Positions 45,886-59,242 of a stretch of DNA of 64,000 nt are shown here, one piece after another. The stretch is from Prosopocoilus inquinatus (lineage: Eukaryota; Arthropoda; Insecta; Coleoptera; Lucanidae). The position numbers were made by a program, and so were the translations under genes. The stretch covers positions 10,250,501 through 10,314,500 of the forward strand of contig CM069877.1 in the NCBI GenBank assembly GCA_036172665.1. Direction: 5' to 3'. Below the pieces are notes generated by a model. That model ran no database searches. It was given only the letters and a program-made list of their open reading frames with translations, and had not been told where the DNA came from. Position 1 is the stretch's first letter. Each line of letters starts with the position of its first letter.

Positions 45886-47300
45886 GGGTTTTTGAAACAC
45901 CCGACAACCCAGATTAATCTTAATGATTAAGAAATTATAGTATATGTAATAATAACGCAAGAGAAGTAATTAATGAATTTACGCCCCGGTTACTTTTTTA
46001 AATGCGGCTACGCCACTGATACGTACTTACGACAAAATCAAATTTAAAAAATGATACTTCGCTTCTTGTCACAGTTTAAGTAATTAAAGCACGGATTTAA
46101 AAGCGCATTTTTTGGGCGGGGTGTGGCGTTATTATGCAGAGCGATGATTCATGACCTAAAAATGCAGCTGAATCCGTGCCTTAGTAACAGGTTTGTTGTT
46201 TTTTTTTAAACACCCAACAAACCAGATTGTTCTTAATGATTAAGAAATTGTTGTATATGTAATAATAACGCAAGAGAAGTAATTAATGAATTTACGCCCC
46301 GATTACTTTATTAAATGCGGCTACGCCACTGATACGTACTTACGACAAAATCAGATTTAAAAAAATGATACTTCGCTTCTTACCACGTTTTAAGTAATTA
46401 AAGCACGAATTTAGAAGCGCATTTTTAGGTCGGGGTGTGGCGTTATTATGCGAAGCGATGACTCATAACCTAAACAATGCAGCCGAATCCGTGCTTTAGT
46501 AATAATGGGTTTGTTAGTTTTCTTAAACACCCGACAAACCAGATTGTTCTCAATAATTAAGAAATTGTTGTATATGTAATAATAACGCAAGAGAAGTAAT
46601 TAATGAATTTACGCCCCGGTTACTTTTTTAAATGCGGCTACGCCACTGATACGTACTTACGACAAAATCAGATTTAAAAAATGATACTTCGCTTCTTGTC
46701 ACAGTTTAAGTAATTAAAGCACGGATTTAAAAGCGCATTTTTAGATCGGGGTGTGGCTTATTATGTAAAGCGATGACTCGTGACCTAAAAATGCAGCTGA
46801 ATCCGTGCTTTAGTAATAATAGGTTTGTGAATTTTTTTAAACACCCGACAACAAACCAGATTGTTCTCGATTATTAAGAAATTGTTGTATAATAATAACT
46901 CTAGAGAAGTAATTAATGTATTTACGCCCCGATTACTTTTTTAAATGCGGCTACGTCACTGATACGTACTTACGACAAAATCAAATTGAAAAAATGATAC
47001 TTCGCTTCTTGTCACATTTTAAGTAATTAAAGCACGGATTTAGAAGCGTATTTTTTGGGCGGGGTGTGGCGTTATTATGCAGAGCGATGATTCATGACCT
47101 AAAAATGCAGCTGAATCCGTGCTTTAGTAATAGGTTTGTTGTTTTTTTTAAACACCCAACAAACCAGATTTTTCTCATTTATTAAAAAATTGTTTCGCCT
47201 CGAGCTCTAAAATGTGGATGCGCCACTGATACGTTTGACAAATTCAAATTTAAGAATTGATATTTCGCGTCTTGTCACAGTTTAAATAATTAAAGCACGG
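45886..47300. repeat. ~313-bp satellite array upstream of beta-1 tubulin
   Basis: 'cggctacgccactgatacgt' recurs near 46011, 46324, 46641, 46954 (as gtcactg) and 47221. Each unit also has 'gaagtaattaatgaatttac', 'gatacttcgcttcttgtcac' and 'cagctgaatccgtgctttag'. The last unit is shortened and decayed. Confidence 0.88.
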
Positions 47301-48000
47301 ACTTAGAAGAAGAAAAAATGGGGGCATAAATTCATTAATTCCTTCTCGAGCCCCGAGAATAATTAAAGCACGGACTTAGAAGTGCGTATTTATTCATTAC
47401 TCCTTATTTTTCTAGTCTCTGTTGTTTTTTCAAATAAAACTATTTTGGCCATACAAAATTAAAAATATAAATGTGAATATTAATATTAATATAATAATAA
47501 TAATAATAATACCCTTTATTTCAAAGCAGTTTTGTAACAGTTCAAACAAAAAAGATTAAAAAACAAAAATTAAAATTTAAACTAAAATAAAATGAAACAA
47601 TAACGAGAGAAAAAATAAATAATAAATTAAATAAAGAAATAAAAGTAATGATATTACTATAAATATAATAATAGAAAAGTACAAATGAAGAAAATTTAAA
47701 AAAATAAGACAAGATTCTCAATTATCAAGTATTAAGAAATATAATAATAATTCGAAGGGTAATTAATAAATTTACGCCCCATTTTTTTTAATACGGATAC
47801 GCCATGATACGTACAAATTCAAATTTAAAAATTGACATTTCGCTTCTTATCACAAGTCGGGGTTGGTGTTATTGAAACGAGAGTACGCGTAGTGAAGCGA
47901 TGACTCATGAACTAAGAATGCAGCTGAATCCGTGCTTTAGTAATAAAATAAGATTGTTAGTTTGGTACGACGCATTCGGAGTGAGGGAGGCTGGGGCACC
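47301..48000. repeat. decayed satellite flank and (ATA)n retroelement-like tail
   Basis: (ATA)n at 47491-47510 is followed by accctttattt, which on the minus strand is AATAAAGGGT plus an (ATT)n tail as in some non-LTR retrotransposons. A degenerate satellite unit recurs at 47720-47960 (ttcgcttcttatcac, cagctgaatccgtgctttag). Confidence 0.5.
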
Positions 48001-48620
48001 CACTTCGTGGGGCCAATACTGTTTGGTGTTGGTAAACTAGCTTGAAAATACAGTGCATTAAAAAGTCTGGAATAGATTCAGTATGTTTGAAAATGTGCAT
48101 TTTCAATAAATAATATCATCGGAACTAGTTACATTTTGATACTGCTGGAGACATTTCATAGATGCCTGGTGAAGTAGCCGATAGATATGAAAGTCACGGA
48201 CATAAAAATATACAGGGTGATTTGTTGACCTGTCTGCAAACTTTGGCAAATTAAAGAGACGTAATTTTATGATGAAAATAACTTATCAACAAGGAACCGA
48301 TATGCTTTCGTTAAGAAGTTGTAACGATTCGAAGGTATTTAAAAACAAAAAAATATAGTAACTGACGTCTAGTAACTTTTCCTAGACGGCATTCAAATGT
48401 CAGACAATTTTTCCTTCTTGAAAACCGACATACAATTGGATTTATAAAATTTAGCAAGTAACGCCCTCGCCAAAATTTTACTTTCTCTTGAAGCTAAAAT
48501 AAAATCTGACGTTTCTTTTTGAAGAAAATGTTTTTTTTTTTAATTTTGCAGGTATTATTAAAAAAATGAGCGACGTGATTTCGGGAAAAGTACGAAAGTT
48601 GCGCTTTTTCTTGCATTTTT
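48001..48620. other. no gene seen; cagggtgatttg signature near 48211
   Basis: The signature and following 'gcaaactttggcaaatt' are the inverse of the segment ending the 9500-10790 units (caaagtttgtaggg...caccctgtata). This is a fragment of that larger unit. Confidence 0.4.
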
Positions 48621-48783
48621 AAATTCCCGAGTAAATTCTAGCCTGAAATGACGGGTCGCACCATGGGTCTACCTCGATTGGTTCTCGAGTTGTACCATTA
48701 AAAAAAAAGAGAAAGCTCGAAACCGCTCGCGCTAGACCCATGGTGCGACCCATCAATTCAGGCTAGAATTTACTCGGGAATTC
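48621..48783. repeat. foldback element 8 (second subfamily)
   Basis: The arms run from aaattcccgagtaaattcta through the core gacgggtcgcaccatgggtc and back to tactcgggaattc. The loop has ctcgattggttctcgagttg. It lies about 38 kb from its nearest relative at 10451. Confidence 0.8.
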
Positions 48784-49900
48784 AAAAATGACATCATGTA
48801 CAAAGTGTTCCATGATGTATTTCTTGGTAATACGTTATTCAATTTTTTCTTTTTCCCTTCATATTTCGTAAACGCCACCTGACGCTTTTTTTAAAAAACT
48901 ACAATGCTAATAACTGATTGCATTCCTCATGTTATAAGTTTACAATTAGTTTCATGCTGCCCATTTAATTTTGGCCGTACCAATACAGTAAATAGTTTCT
49001 TTTTTCATATCTTTAAGTTTGCATGTTAAAAATTACGTCATTTTTTTCCTTCTAATTTTTTACAACTGGGTTGAGTTTGTGTTTTTATTTTATTTTATTT
49101 ATTCTTTTTTTATTAATAATTTTTCTAGTGTTTGTTGTTTTTTCAAATAGTTTGATTTCTTGCCACAAAAAAAAATTAAAAATATAAATGTGAATAATAA
49201 TAATTATTATAATATTACTATAAATAGAAAACCACAAATGATTTTTTTTTAAATAAGAAAAGTAGAAGATATATTTAAAAAATTCTTGAGACTCCAACGT
49301 TTGCCCTTTTCGGTAACATTACGTATTCTTTTCTTCGTCTCGAGCGTGCTGTACGTGTGTGACCAAATAAAAGGCAAGCTTCTTTTACCTTACAAGGTAA
49401 CACACACACACACACATCCACAGTGTCTCAGTATGTATTACATCCAGATGCATGAATGATTCAGTATTGATTAGTCCCGCCCATAAATTAGCAAACAAGG
49501 CTCCTTTACAGTTACTACAGTGAATAATTTATTATATAACCATACTCGTTTATAAAATATATTAATTTTTACCAGGAGAAGTCAATTTAAAATATTAATA
49601 TTTATTAATCATTAATTACAAATGAAATTCGAACATATTTTTAATTTTTTTATATTTTTCAGATTTTTTAAAAATTATTTTTTTAACTATTATTATTTTA
49701 TATGGAATGGTAGGTGCAGCATTTGTCAACAATGTTAAAATATTTAATTTAATTTAATTTTGTAAATGCATAAAAAAAATTGACACGTAATATTTACTGC
49801 CCCGCCTCTACAAAATCGCAAACCTATTTCGCCCCTCCCCATTAATATTATTTTTAATTTATTTTAAAATTTCCACAATATTATTGAACCCTAATGCACC
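48784..49900. other. AT-rich DNA, no gene
   Basis: A short (AC)n run lies at 49399-49415. 49130-49260 resembles 47420-47700 (gtttgttgttttttcaaata, aaaattaaaaatataaatgt). The open frame at 49085-49297 is compositional. Confidence 0.35.
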
Positions 49901-52600
49901 ACAATGATAATCGTTTGAACCTCTTTAGGGGGTCAGATGTACTGTAAAATAATTTTACTGAGGGAGACTAACTCACTCAAATAACTGAGAAAAAATAATT
50001 AAATAATTTATAATTGTTCAGAATACTTGAGCTATTTAAACCCTAGAAGCTAAAGATAGATATTTTATTATAATTTTTTTTCTGAGCGAAAACGACTGGG
50101 GGCGTCAAGGTACACACAACGAATTAGAGGATGCAATAAAAGAAAACAGGAAAACATATACACTGGAGGGGGCTGGATAATTCGCAATTTTTTTCACTCC
50201 AATTATTTGAGGGGTGTAACAAATTAAAAACTAGGGGGTACATAAGGGGGCGGGCACTTACAGATAAGATATTCGTTGCGATCGGTTTGTATCCTAATCC
50301 ACCGCACCAGAAAAATAAATGTTTCGCCGGCCTCTTTAGGCGAATATCAGTGAGGGGGCAATACAATTAGCTAAAAAAATATTTTAGTCATTTAAGGTCC
50401 AAATTATTAACTGTTGTAGCTTCTGAATTAATTATTTATTTTTAAGATGCGATATGTGGTGTAAAAAAATGTCCCTAAATATAAAAAAAGAAAAATTCCA
50501 TTGTAGGGGTCTAGTTAAGTCTCTTTTTGTTTCTTATCTCTTCTGTATTAATTATTTATTATTATTTAAGATATGGGAGAGAAAAATTGCAGTGTATAAG
50601 GTTGCAATACGGAAAAGAAAGAAAAACTCATCTGGAGCGGGGCCGATTTATTTTTTCGAGTATTATTTCTCTTTTGAAATAATTCTTTATTAGAGAAACA
50701 AAAATAGAGGTGCATGTATAGGTAAGGATGCATAATGAATATAAGATGCAATAAAAAAGAAAAATTAATGTGGAGGGGGTTAGTTAATTTTGTTTGTTTT
50801 TTTCTGCTCTCTTTCCCTTCTCAATTATCTATTTATTTATCTATTATTTTTTGAGATGTGAGAAACAGAAGCAGTGGTGTACAAATAGACAAAAAATACG
50901 AGTGCATAAACGTAAGATCCAAATAATAAAAAAAAACTCAAGTGGAGGGGGGCGGTTAATTTTATAATTTTCTTAATTATTCAAGAGACAGAAAGATGGA
51001 AATTTACAGAGTAAAAGTGAAGTGACTCAAAATTTTGGCGGCAAATTTGAAATAAAAGACATGTAAATTGGTGTTTAAAAAATGGAAGTATTAAAAAAAT
51101 ATTAAATAAAGCCCTCACTGATTTTTTTTCTTTTTAGAGAAATATTTAATATTTTATTTTAATATATAAAAATAGCTGTGTTCCTAAACAGACAAAAATA
51201 AATTTTCTTTCGCTTTAAAAATTAATAAATAAAAAAGTTTAAAATTCGTTTTAATTAAGGGGGCAGCATGTGTCGCTGTTTTGAGATACGAGAACTGAGG
51301 ACTTACCACCTTAGACATAATAATCACAAATAAATTATTTTTTCTATATTTTTTTATTATTATTTCTTATTTGTTATTTCAGTAAAATATTACAAAAATA
51401 AATAATAGGAGTAATAATTAAAAACAGTCACTTGCAATTTAAATTGATTAATAATTATCTATGGGGGAAAATAAAATGGGTAGTAAAATTGGTGGCCAAT
51501 TTTAAATCAAACAGTTGAGTATTGGTAATTAAAAAAATATGTTAAATATAGTCCACCTTGACCCTATTTTTTTTTTTTTACTTTAAATTAATAAATAAAA
51601 AAATAAAGTTGAAATTTCGCTATAATTAAGGGGGCAGCCAATGTCGTTCTTTTTAGATACGAGAACTTGGAGTTTACCGGCCTATATATAATAATCACCA
51701 ATAAATTAATTTTTCTTTAATAATAATTTTTTTATTTCTTATTTTTTGCAATATAATATCAATATAATATTACAAAAAGAAATAATAATAATTAAAAATA
51801 GTTGTGGAGTCATATTCTCGAGATTTCTTTTTGCGCGTTTTCTTACACGGAATTTAAATTGGTTAATAATTTTCAAATGGGGGGCACAAAATTACTTGCA
51901 GCATTTTTTAATGTGTAAATATTAAAAAAAATACAGTAAAATATTTTTGAAAAGAACATTTATTTAATATTTGATTTATTAATAACAAATAAAACAATTT
52001 AAAATACTCTTTAATTAAGGGGGCAACAAATGCCGTGGTTTTGAAAGGACTAAGAAAATGGTAGCTCTATTCTGGGGATATTTCTGAGCTTTGCTTTCAA
52101 TTTGGAATCAAAATTGGTTTGTAATTTTCCGGGGGGGGGGGGGGGCACAAAACGGGTTGCTGCATTTTGTTATTCATACGTTCAACAAATATATGATATT
52201 GAAATAAATAAATAAATGCTGCCCCCTTGTTTCCTCGCGTTTTTAAAAGAAAAATTTAACTTCAAATAAAAATATTTAAAATATTATAAATTCAAAATAA
52301 GTAGCTTACCCACGTGAAAATTTTTATTTTATCCAGGGTACGGATTTAAATATTAAAAAAATTACGCATAATGATAATAAAAAATAAATTAAAAATATAA
52401 ATAAATAAAATAAGTGGTAAACTAATGTTGTATATTTTTGACAGCTTCATTTTTTCATGTACCTTATTATAATACTCATTTACAAATAGTTTTTATTTTT
52501 ATTTTTATTTATTTTTCGCATTTTTTAGTGAAAATAAAATTAGGAAAAATTAAGTTATTTTATTTTTTCAAAATTAAATAAAGCTCGATTCAAGCGACTT
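49901..52600. repeat. degenerate AT-rich tandem region with G-rich landmarks
   Basis: 'ttaattaagggggcagc' recurs near 51254, 51626 and 52010 (spacing about 370-385 bp). 'ggagggggntggttaatttt' forms occur near 50165, 50772 and 50944. A G15 run lies at 52131-52145. There is no coding sequence. Confidence 0.5.
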
Positions 52601-54200
52601 AGTTGTTGTTTGCTTTATTAGAACTTCTTGCCTTACATGCATAGTTAAGTTTGAGCGCGCCATTCTACCAGTGACGTAGCAAACGGGGCCAAGGCTCTAA
52701 GCGACTTCTCGTTTTACAAATTAATAGGAAGACGGCCCACGCGGTTAAGCATCTTTCTCTCTTTCTCTTTCTCTTTCTCAGTGCACTCAGCGAACCCACT
52801 CTCAATCCAACTCCGACGATTCTCAATAATTAACACGAAAATGAGTTGGCGTGTAAAAATGATTTAATTTTCTATTTTTATCGCGCAGATGAATGCGGTG
52901 TGCGGTTTCTCCGATTAAAATTCATTAATGCGACGGCGATAAAACTTTATTATTTATATTTTCTAAGAAAGAAAAAAAACACACAAAAAAATTAAAATCG
53001 AATTAATAGTTAGAGTTATAGGGTGGGTATCCCAGAAAAAAAATTATTGGAATCTTTTTTTTGTCGCCAATAAAAGACCCTACCGTACTTCCCTTGCATC
53101 CCTTCCCCCGTAGGCGTTTCACGTAAAACTCTATTTGTTTTTTTTACGAAAAAAAAATTAATGGGGGAGAGGAAGATAAAATAATCTGGTTTTATTTTAT
53201 TTATTCATTGGTAACCATATTTCGAATAAATTTTTTTTTGTCGTCAATGAAAGATCCTACCGTGCGTGGCTTGCATCCCTTCCCCCTTAAGCGTTTAGCC
53301 TTCCTCCTCCCACGAAAAAAATAATCCGTACGCCTACGAATGACATACAATTACATTTTTTTTTTAAATTTTGATCTATTTGAAAGGTGTTATTGAACTG
53401 GAGTCGTTGCTCGTTAATAATTAATTGGAGACGAAAGGAACTTATTTACTTTCCGACCTTGTCATTTCGCCCCGAAACAGTAGGCGATTCCATTTGCAGT
53501 TTCCCACGTCCCACGTATCCACAGACGTGGCTTTTATGAATAAATTAAACCCAAAGTTAAAGAGAGAAGAAAAAAATATATCGTGACAGAGTAATAATTG
53601 AGTTCGCGTGCTCGGCTAGATTGTATACTATATAAATAAATGCAATCGTGCACGTTCGCGATTTGCGAGAAGCGACTCTTCGCTGATGAGTTCCTGCTCT
53701 TTCGATTCGCTTCAAGTTCAATAACTCATGGTCCGGATGGTCGTGCCTTCGAGTGAAAGTCTCCGCTTGATATCGATATTTACTTGCTTAGAGATATCTT
53801 ACTGGAAAGGAAGAGCGCCGCGAAACGAACGTTCCAGATTATTCGAAGGAAAGGAAGAAGGAAATTTAACCTCGTTTTTGCTGCTATTGAGGTTCAATCG
53901 CTTGAAATTACTTACAAATCTCTTTTCTTTAAGATTCCTGTGTGCGATAGGCAGAAAGAAGGCATTATTTATCTTCCAGTTAAAAGAAAAGAAACTTTAG
54001 GAAAAGTTCGTTCAAATTGTTCAAACTGGTACTTCTTTTTGGAGAGGGGGGTCCTGTAAATTTTGTAGTGAACGCCTTTCCGTTACGAACTATATCTCTA
54101 TTTGGTTCTATCTGACAACACGGCCTGACCCCATTCACCCCTCAATTCAGTCACTTTTATTTAATCTTCGTTTAAATTCATTGCCTATTACAACTATAAA
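52601..54200. other. no confident gene
   Basis: There is a CT-rich run at 52750-52780. A repeated 'aaagaccctaccgt...tgcatcccttccccc' segment occurs at 53083 and 53249. ccagtgacgtagcaaacggg near 52668 resembles a hAT-type terminus. Two overlapping open frames at 53728-54059 have no recognisable product. Confidence 0.3.
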
Positions 54201-54207
54201 TTTTTTT

Positions 54208-55713
54208 GTCAGACAGTTTTCAAGGTCAACCAACATTTCATTTCTTTTTCTTCTTTTTTTGATTAACACGGAATGAAAAAGTAATCTATCTTAATGATCA
54301 ACCTGCTTCACTTCTGATTAACTAATTTAAAATTAATTTTTTAAAACCTTCGAAAGTCACTTTTTCTTTTAGTCAAAACATTTTCAAGGTCAACGTGCTT
54401 CCTGCTAAGTCAATTTTTAAATTAATTTTGGCTTACGATTATTACAATTGCAATTTCTTTTGTCAGACAGTTTTCAAGGTCAACCAATGTGTCTTACATT
54501 TCTTTTTCCTTGTTTTTATTAACACGGAATGAAAAAGTATTCTATCTTAATGATCAACCTGCTTCACTTCTGATTAACTAATTTAAAATTAATTTTTTAA
54601 AACCTTCGAAAGTCACTTTTTCTTTTGGTCAAAACATTTTCAAGGTCAACGTGCTTCCTGCTGAGCCAATTTTTAAAAAAATTTTGGCTTACGATTATTA
54701 CAATTGCAATTTCTTTTGTCAGACAGTTTTCAAGGTCAACCAACGTGTCTTACATTTCTTTTTCCTTGTTTTTATTAACACGGAATGAAAAAGTATTCTA
54801 TCTTAATGATCAACCTGCTTCACTTCTGATTAACTAATTTAAAATTAATTTTTTAAAACCTTCGAAAGTCACTTTTTCTTTTAGTCAAAACATTTTCAAG
54901 GTCAACGTGCTTCCTGCTAAGTCAATTTTTAAATTAATTTTGGCTTACGATTATTACAATTGCAATTTCTTTTGTCAGACAGTTTTCAAGGTCAACCAAC
55001 GTGTCTTACATTTCTTTTTCCTTGTTTTTATTAACACGGAATGAAAAAGTATTCTATCTTAATGATCAACCTGCTTCACTTCTGATTAACTAATTTAAAA
55101 TTAATTTTTTAAAACCTTCGAAAGTCACTTTTTCTTTTAGTCAAAACATTTTCAAGGTCAACGTGCTTCCTGCTAAGTCAATTTTTAAATTAATTTTGGC
55201 TTACAATTATTACAATTGCAATTTCTTTTGTCAGACAGTTTTCAAGGTCAACCAACGTGTCTTACATTTCCTTTTTTTTTTTTATTAACACGGAATGAAA
55301 AAGTATTCTATCTTAATGATCAACCTGCTTCACTTCTAATTAATTAATTTAAAATTAATTTTTTAGAACCTTCGAAAGTCACTTTTTCTTTTGGTCAAAA
55401 CATTTTCAAGGTCAACGTGCTTTCTGTTAAGTCAACTTTTAAATTAATTTTGGCTGACGATTATTAGAATTACAATTTCTTTTGTCAGACAGTTTTCAAG
55501 GTCAACCAACGTGTCTTATTAACACGGAATGAAAAAGTATTTTATCTTAATGATCAACCTGCTTCACTTCTTATTAATTAATTTAAAATCAATTTTTTAA
55601 AACTTTCGTAAGTCAATTTTTTTTGGATCAAAACATTTTCAAGGTCAACGTGCTTCCTGCTAAGTCCATTTTTAAATTAATTTTGGCTGTAGATTCTGTT
55701 TGGAAAAACTGTC
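54208..55713. repeat. ~256-bp satellite array (six units)
   Basis: 'gtcagacagttttcaaggtc' occurs at 54208, 54472, 54718, 54974, 55230 and 55484. Each unit also has 'cacggaatgaaaaagtattc', 'tgatcaacctgcttcacttc' and a second 'acattttcaaggtcaacgtg'. Middle units are nearly identical. Confidence 0.92.
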
Positions 55714-56239
55714 CCCCTTCGCCCCTCATTTCAGTCTTTTTTTTAATTTTCATTTAAATTCATCGTCTCTTACAGTGTCGGACAATTTTCAAGGTCAACA
55801 TGTCTTAAATTTCTCTTTCTTTTGTTAAGACGGAACGGAGGAAGATTCTATCTTAATAGTCAAGAGTCCTAATTTCTTTTGTGAAGTCCACTTTAAATTT
55901 AATTTCTAAATTAATTAAAATTAAGACGAAACGAAGAAAGAAATTTTAGTTTATTTGTAATTTTAGTTTATTTATTCCCCTTCGCCCCTCATTTCAGTCT
56001 TTTTTTTAATTTTCATTTAAATTCATCGTCTCTTACAGTGTCGGACAATTTTCAAGGTCAACATGTCTTAAATTTCTCTTTCTTTTGTTAAGACGGAACG
56101 GAGGAAGATTCTATCTTAATAGTCAAGAGTCCTAATTTCTTTTGTGAAGTCCACTTTAAATTTAATTTCTAAATTAATTAAAATTAAGACGAAATGAAGA
56201 AAGAAATTTTAGTTTATTTGTAATTTTAGTTTATTTATT
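55714..56239. repeat. 263-bp perfect-looking tandem duplication
   Basis: Two copies begin ccccttcgcccctcatttca at 55714 and 55977 and differ at very few positions. They contain the same 'ttttcaaggtcaaca' core as the preceding satellite, so they are a derived, recently duplicated unit. Confidence 0.85.
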
Positions 56240-56770
56240 TTAAATTAATTTTTAATCTTCGAAATTCAAAGAGTTTTTTATAAAAAAGAAAATGTTCAAG
56301 GTCAACGTGTTTTAATTATTTTTTTTTGTCAAGTCAATTATGGACGACGAAACGGAGAAATATTCTATTTTAATGACCAATTGTTTTATTTTTAATTAAT
56401 TTATTTAAAATTAATTTTTTAAAGATAGTCAATTTTGTTCCTTTGGTTAAAAAAATATTCAAGGTCAAGGTGCTTCCTCGTTAAGTCCATTTTTAAATCA
56501 ATTTTGTACGACCAAACGAAAGAAGAATCTATTTTAATTGACTGATCGACCGGTTTTATTTTTAATTTATTCATTTGAAATTAATTCTTTTTTAACCTTG
56601 GAAAGTCAAAAAATCCTTTCCTGTTAAAAAAAAAATTCAAAGTCACGGTATCTTTAATTTTCTGTTAAGCGTATTTTTAAATGAATTTTGGTAGACGAAA
56701 CTGACAAATATTCGATTTTGAAGATCAATCTGCTTTATTTTTAATTTATTAATTCAAAATAATTTTTTTT
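56240..56770. repeat. decayed units of the same satellite
   Basis: Repeated 'ttcaaggtcaacgtg'/'ttcaaggtcaaggtg' and 'tctattttaatgacc' phrases continue at similar spacing but with strong divergence. Confidence 0.6.
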
Positions 56771-57450
56771 TAATATTCTAAAGAAAAATAACGACGAATT
56801 GATAAAGTCAAAATAAAAATAAAATACCGTCAAATCTATTAAAACGAAAACAAAAGACGATCGCCGATGAAGACAGAACGAAAACAAATAAATCGCGTAA
56901 AACTAAGAGCAAGACAAATCGGTATAAAAATTGACAACAAAAAAAATTTAATCTGTAAATATTAACGATTAAAATGTAAAATGAAATAAACTCAAATCGA
57001 GTAAATGAAAAAAAAAACAACGACAACAGAAGTCAAACAATCGCATCAAATCAAATCAAACAAAAGAAAAAGCAAGAAACAAAAGATGATAAATGATAAA
57101 TTGACTGAATAAAAAAAAAAAAAACAACAACAAAAATCAATCAATCGTATCAAATAAAAACAAACAAAAGAGAAAACAAAAAACAAAAGATGATAGACGA
57201 AAATAATAATTGATCCTTAAATATTAAAAGAAAAAATATATTTAAATATAATTAAAAAAATAATAGCTAATCGTCGCATAAAAGAAAACAAACAAAAATG
57301 ACGATCGATCCAAGGTATTAAAATGTAAAATAAACTCAATCGTCTAAATAAAAAAAAATAAAAACAAAAGACGATCGGTTGATAACTAGTAAATTAAATC
57401 GTATCAAATAAAAGATAAACTGATTAATTAATTATACAGCGCGAAAACTA
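56771..57450 (-). repeat. inverted degenerate copy of the 31622-35584 family
   Basis: Plus-strand phrases such as acgatcgccgatgaagacag and 'aaacaaaagacgatcg' are reverse complements of the catc(a/g)gcgatcgtctttt landmarks of the T-rich array. The block is therefore A-rich on the plus strand. Confidence 0.6.
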
Positions 57451-58110
57451 ATTAACGGAAAAATTCGATGTTTTGTATTTTCAAGACGATTAATTTTTTT
57501 AAAAACGCTCGGACCCGTCAATTTTGTCTAATTGGGGAGGTGGGGGAGGTAGGTACCATTTAATTAAAAAAGTTAACACCTGCCCGGCATTTTGCACACA
57601 CCCTGTAGGTAGTATTAAAAATAGTTTATGAAAAGAGCAAACAATTAAACAAAATCGATGGGTCCGAACATTTTTTTTGAAAAAAAAATTGATCCTCTTG
57701 AAAATATCGAATTTATCAGCTACCTACTTAGTTTCCATGTTTTATTAAAAATTGAACCAAATATAAGTCACGAAATTATAAAATTGATGTGACCAGGTTT
57801 TAATTTGGGTAAGGCGGGACACCCCACCCCAACACAACCCACCCAACATAATAACTGCATTTAAATCAGGGATTCCCAATCTTGTCTAAGCATAGACCTC
57901 TGAAAAGAAAAGAAAGTTTCTAACGACCTCGCTACCTTCCTCTTATTTTAAATTTAATTATTAGATACTACAATCACGTTAGAATAAAAACTAAAAGTAA
58001 TTACACAATAAAGAAAAGAAATCAATATTCTACTTACTTTATAATGAATTTCATTAGCCAGACCAGGCTGGTTTGTCATATCAAAGCGCGTCATATTGAC
58101 TAACATTGAC
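57451..58110. other. no gene seen
   Basis: AT-rich DNA with a cacaccctgtaggtag signature near 57600. A 'gattcccaatcttgtctaag' segment near 57870 resembles the eroded end of a DNA transposon. The minus-strand frame at 57954-58166 is not supported. Confidence 0.3.
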
Positions 58111-58960
58111 TTGTGTGAAGCGCCATCTATTATCCCAAAGTGAAAACTAATTTTATCAAATGTCAAAAATAAGATTTCGGTTTATAATTTCTTTTTATAT
58201 TAGATCAAAAATACGTGAAATCGATGCACGATGCGTGTATGTAAGAATCATTCCATCTGTTGTCTCAAAGTGAAAATTATTTTAGTGAAATTTCCTATAA
58301 ACGCATTTCACGTCAACGTTTTCCGCAAAATCACTGTTTTTTTTTTTTTAATTTTGGAATGAATAGAATTCACGTATAAAATAAAAATCAAGGCACGACA
58401 GGAATTAAGGAATTATTGAAACCGCCATCTCTTGACCAAAAGCGAAAACAATTTTATCCAAATATCCCGTAACAGTACATATTACTTTTTTCGCTGACGC
58501 TTTCAGCAATATGCCTATGTCTTTTAACCTCGCAGCGACTTTAATTCCGCAATTAAATTGAAAAACTAAAGTTAAGTTGAGAAGAGATCGTTCGGAGCGC
58601 CATCTCTTGATCGGTAATGAGACCTGTTTTTTAAGAGCTGTTGCCGCGTTAACGTTGATACTCTCGTGAATAACTTCTACTTCTGTCTTTGCAGTTTCTT
58701 TTTTAACCTAATTGAAACTCGACACTAAACGCGTCGATGAGAATTATTTAGCGCGCCATCTCTTTGTTCACTTCTCTTCACTTCACTGAAAATGAAAGTT
58801 GCCCTAATCGAACATCGAAAATGCGATTTCGTCTTCGTACTCAGTAAAAGCTTTTTAAAAAAAAAAAATATATTGGAAACAGAATCTACGCGGCAGAAAC
58901 ACAGAAATCATTCACAGCGCCATCTCTTGGCCGAAAGAGAAAACTATTTTATGTTTAAAA
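58111..58960. repeat. ~160-bp degenerate tandem with CGCCATCT motifs
   Basis: gcgccatct(a/c)ttgacc-like motifs occur at 58120, 58252 (eroded), 58422, 58597, 58753 and 58917, all in one orientation, with spacing 132-175 bp. Several are followed by 'aaagcgaaaacaattttat'. The complement resembles the CTCF core AGRKGGCGC. Confidence 0.65.
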
Positions 58961-59242
58961 AAATTGAGTATTTTTAACAACTAATTATATTTTCAACGGA
59001 AATAAAAAGAAAGAAAGAAAGAAACTTTAGAAGATGAGCTAAATTTAATACAGGTAGTAAAGGCAGCTCGTTTTCTAAAGTGTTTTTATTTATTTCCTTT
59101 CTTTTTCAATTCTTACGAGCTAAAACTATACGGAAAGGAAATAAAAAGGTTTTCAAAGAGCATAATATATTATATAAAAGTAAATAGAGTAATATAAAAT
59201 AGATACGATTTAGTAGACTCATAGTCTACCAAAAGACCCCTA
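58961..59242. other. no gene seen
   Basis: Low-complexity AT-rich sequence with a short (AAAG)n run near 59005. Confidence 0.35.
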
